Below, piece by piece: positions 62,682-62,797 of a DNA stretch of 62,797 bases. Source of the stretch: an uncultured Phascolarctobacterium sp. (GTDB taxonomy: Bacteria > Bacillota > Negativicutes > Acidaminococcales > Acidaminococcaceae). The stretch covers positions 1 through 62,797 of the forward strand of contig CASFJU010000007.1 of NCBI GenBank assembly GCA_949295115.1, read 5' to 3'. The notes under the pieces were generated by a model, which was not told the origin of the DNA, searched no databases, and saw only the letters and a list, made by a program, of their open reading frames with translations. Made by a program: the position numbers and the translations under genes. Each line of letters opens with the position of its first letter. The first letter of the stretch is position 1.

Positions 62682-62797
62682 TTGACATAACCGCTGGTAG
62701 ATGCTATTATAATAAAGCTGTTTGGCTAAAGCGGCTTGGACAGGGAAGTTAAGCAAAAAAACTTTTGCAAAAAAGTGAAAAAACAGCTTGACACCGT
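62682..62797 (+). promoter_or_regulatory. Tandem rRNA-type promoters at the window edge
   Basis: TTGACA (62682-62687), 17-nt spacer and TATTAT (62705-62710, overlapping TATAAT at 62708-62713) form the first promoter; a second TTGACA at 62788-62793 is cut by the window end. Strong tandem promoters with no coding sequence after lysS, as in Bacillus where an rrn operon follows, suggest that a 16S rRNA gene lies just outside. Confidence 0.6.

Overview
This window looks like chromosome of a diderm, non-sporulating Firmicute of the class Negativicutes, probably Acidaminococcaceae (Phascolarctobacterium-like). Three things point there: an SLH-domain porin of the OmpM/Mep45 kind at 13864-15096, a Bacillus-like housekeeping order (mfd, spoVB-like, mazG, hup, divIC, S1 protein, tilS, hpt, ftsH, birA, coaX, dusB, greA, lysS, then rRNA-type promoters), and the absence of the sporulation genes (spoVT, yabP, yabQ, spoIIE) normally interspersed in that order. 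The genus is an inference; no rRNA is present to check it.

Layout. 1-7200 is accessory metabolism: an MFS organic-anion transporter, a LysR regulator divergent from a four-gene operon (small helical protein, iron-sulfur flavoprotein, cyclophilin-like lipoprotein, DUF3737 beta-helix protein), and a minus-strand LysR/FrhB-type pair. Divergent from that pair, 7217-11769 is an operon of a CoA-transferase, an acyl-CoA mutase catalytic subunit without its B12 subunit, and an MmgE/PrpD protein; this is the best candidate for an uncharacterised pathway. 12060-19911 holds an XRE regulator, a HAD phosphatase, the major porin with a long leader, a three-repeat type I-C-like CRISPR array without cas genes, rmuC, an MscS channel and a small DUF456/VOC/2-hydroxyacid dehydrogenase operon. 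19971-24937 holds an anchored unknown protein, tRNA-Pro, a DnaA-domain-I-like protein, mscL with a zinc ribbon, tyrS and brnQ.

25043-27167 is a two-gene Septu-type anti-phage system (PtuA ATPase and PtuB HNH nuclease) between brnQ and a sugar-nucleotide operon (phosphohexomutase, galU, galE). 30649-38569 holds an ABC-F protein, tadA, tRNA-Ser, a DUF362 protein, azlCD, two paralogous iron-sulfur flavoproteins (one with a Tat/lipoprotein signal) and putP. From 38820 to the end the window is core housekeeping: argS, pyrG, sppA, glpX, mfd and the cluster named above.

Points deserving a second look: tilS lacks its PP-loop SGG motif through an apparent in-frame deletion; lysS carries a C-terminal tRNA-binding OB domain; the mutase has no B12 partner nearby; a 13-nt copy of the tRNA-Ser anticodon arm sits in the 3' UTR of the neighbouring gene; and there are several operator-like or leader structures (birA dyad, greA hairpin, porin leader, a tyrS promoter inside the mscL terminator). 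All assignments are by reading motifs and context; no database search was run.
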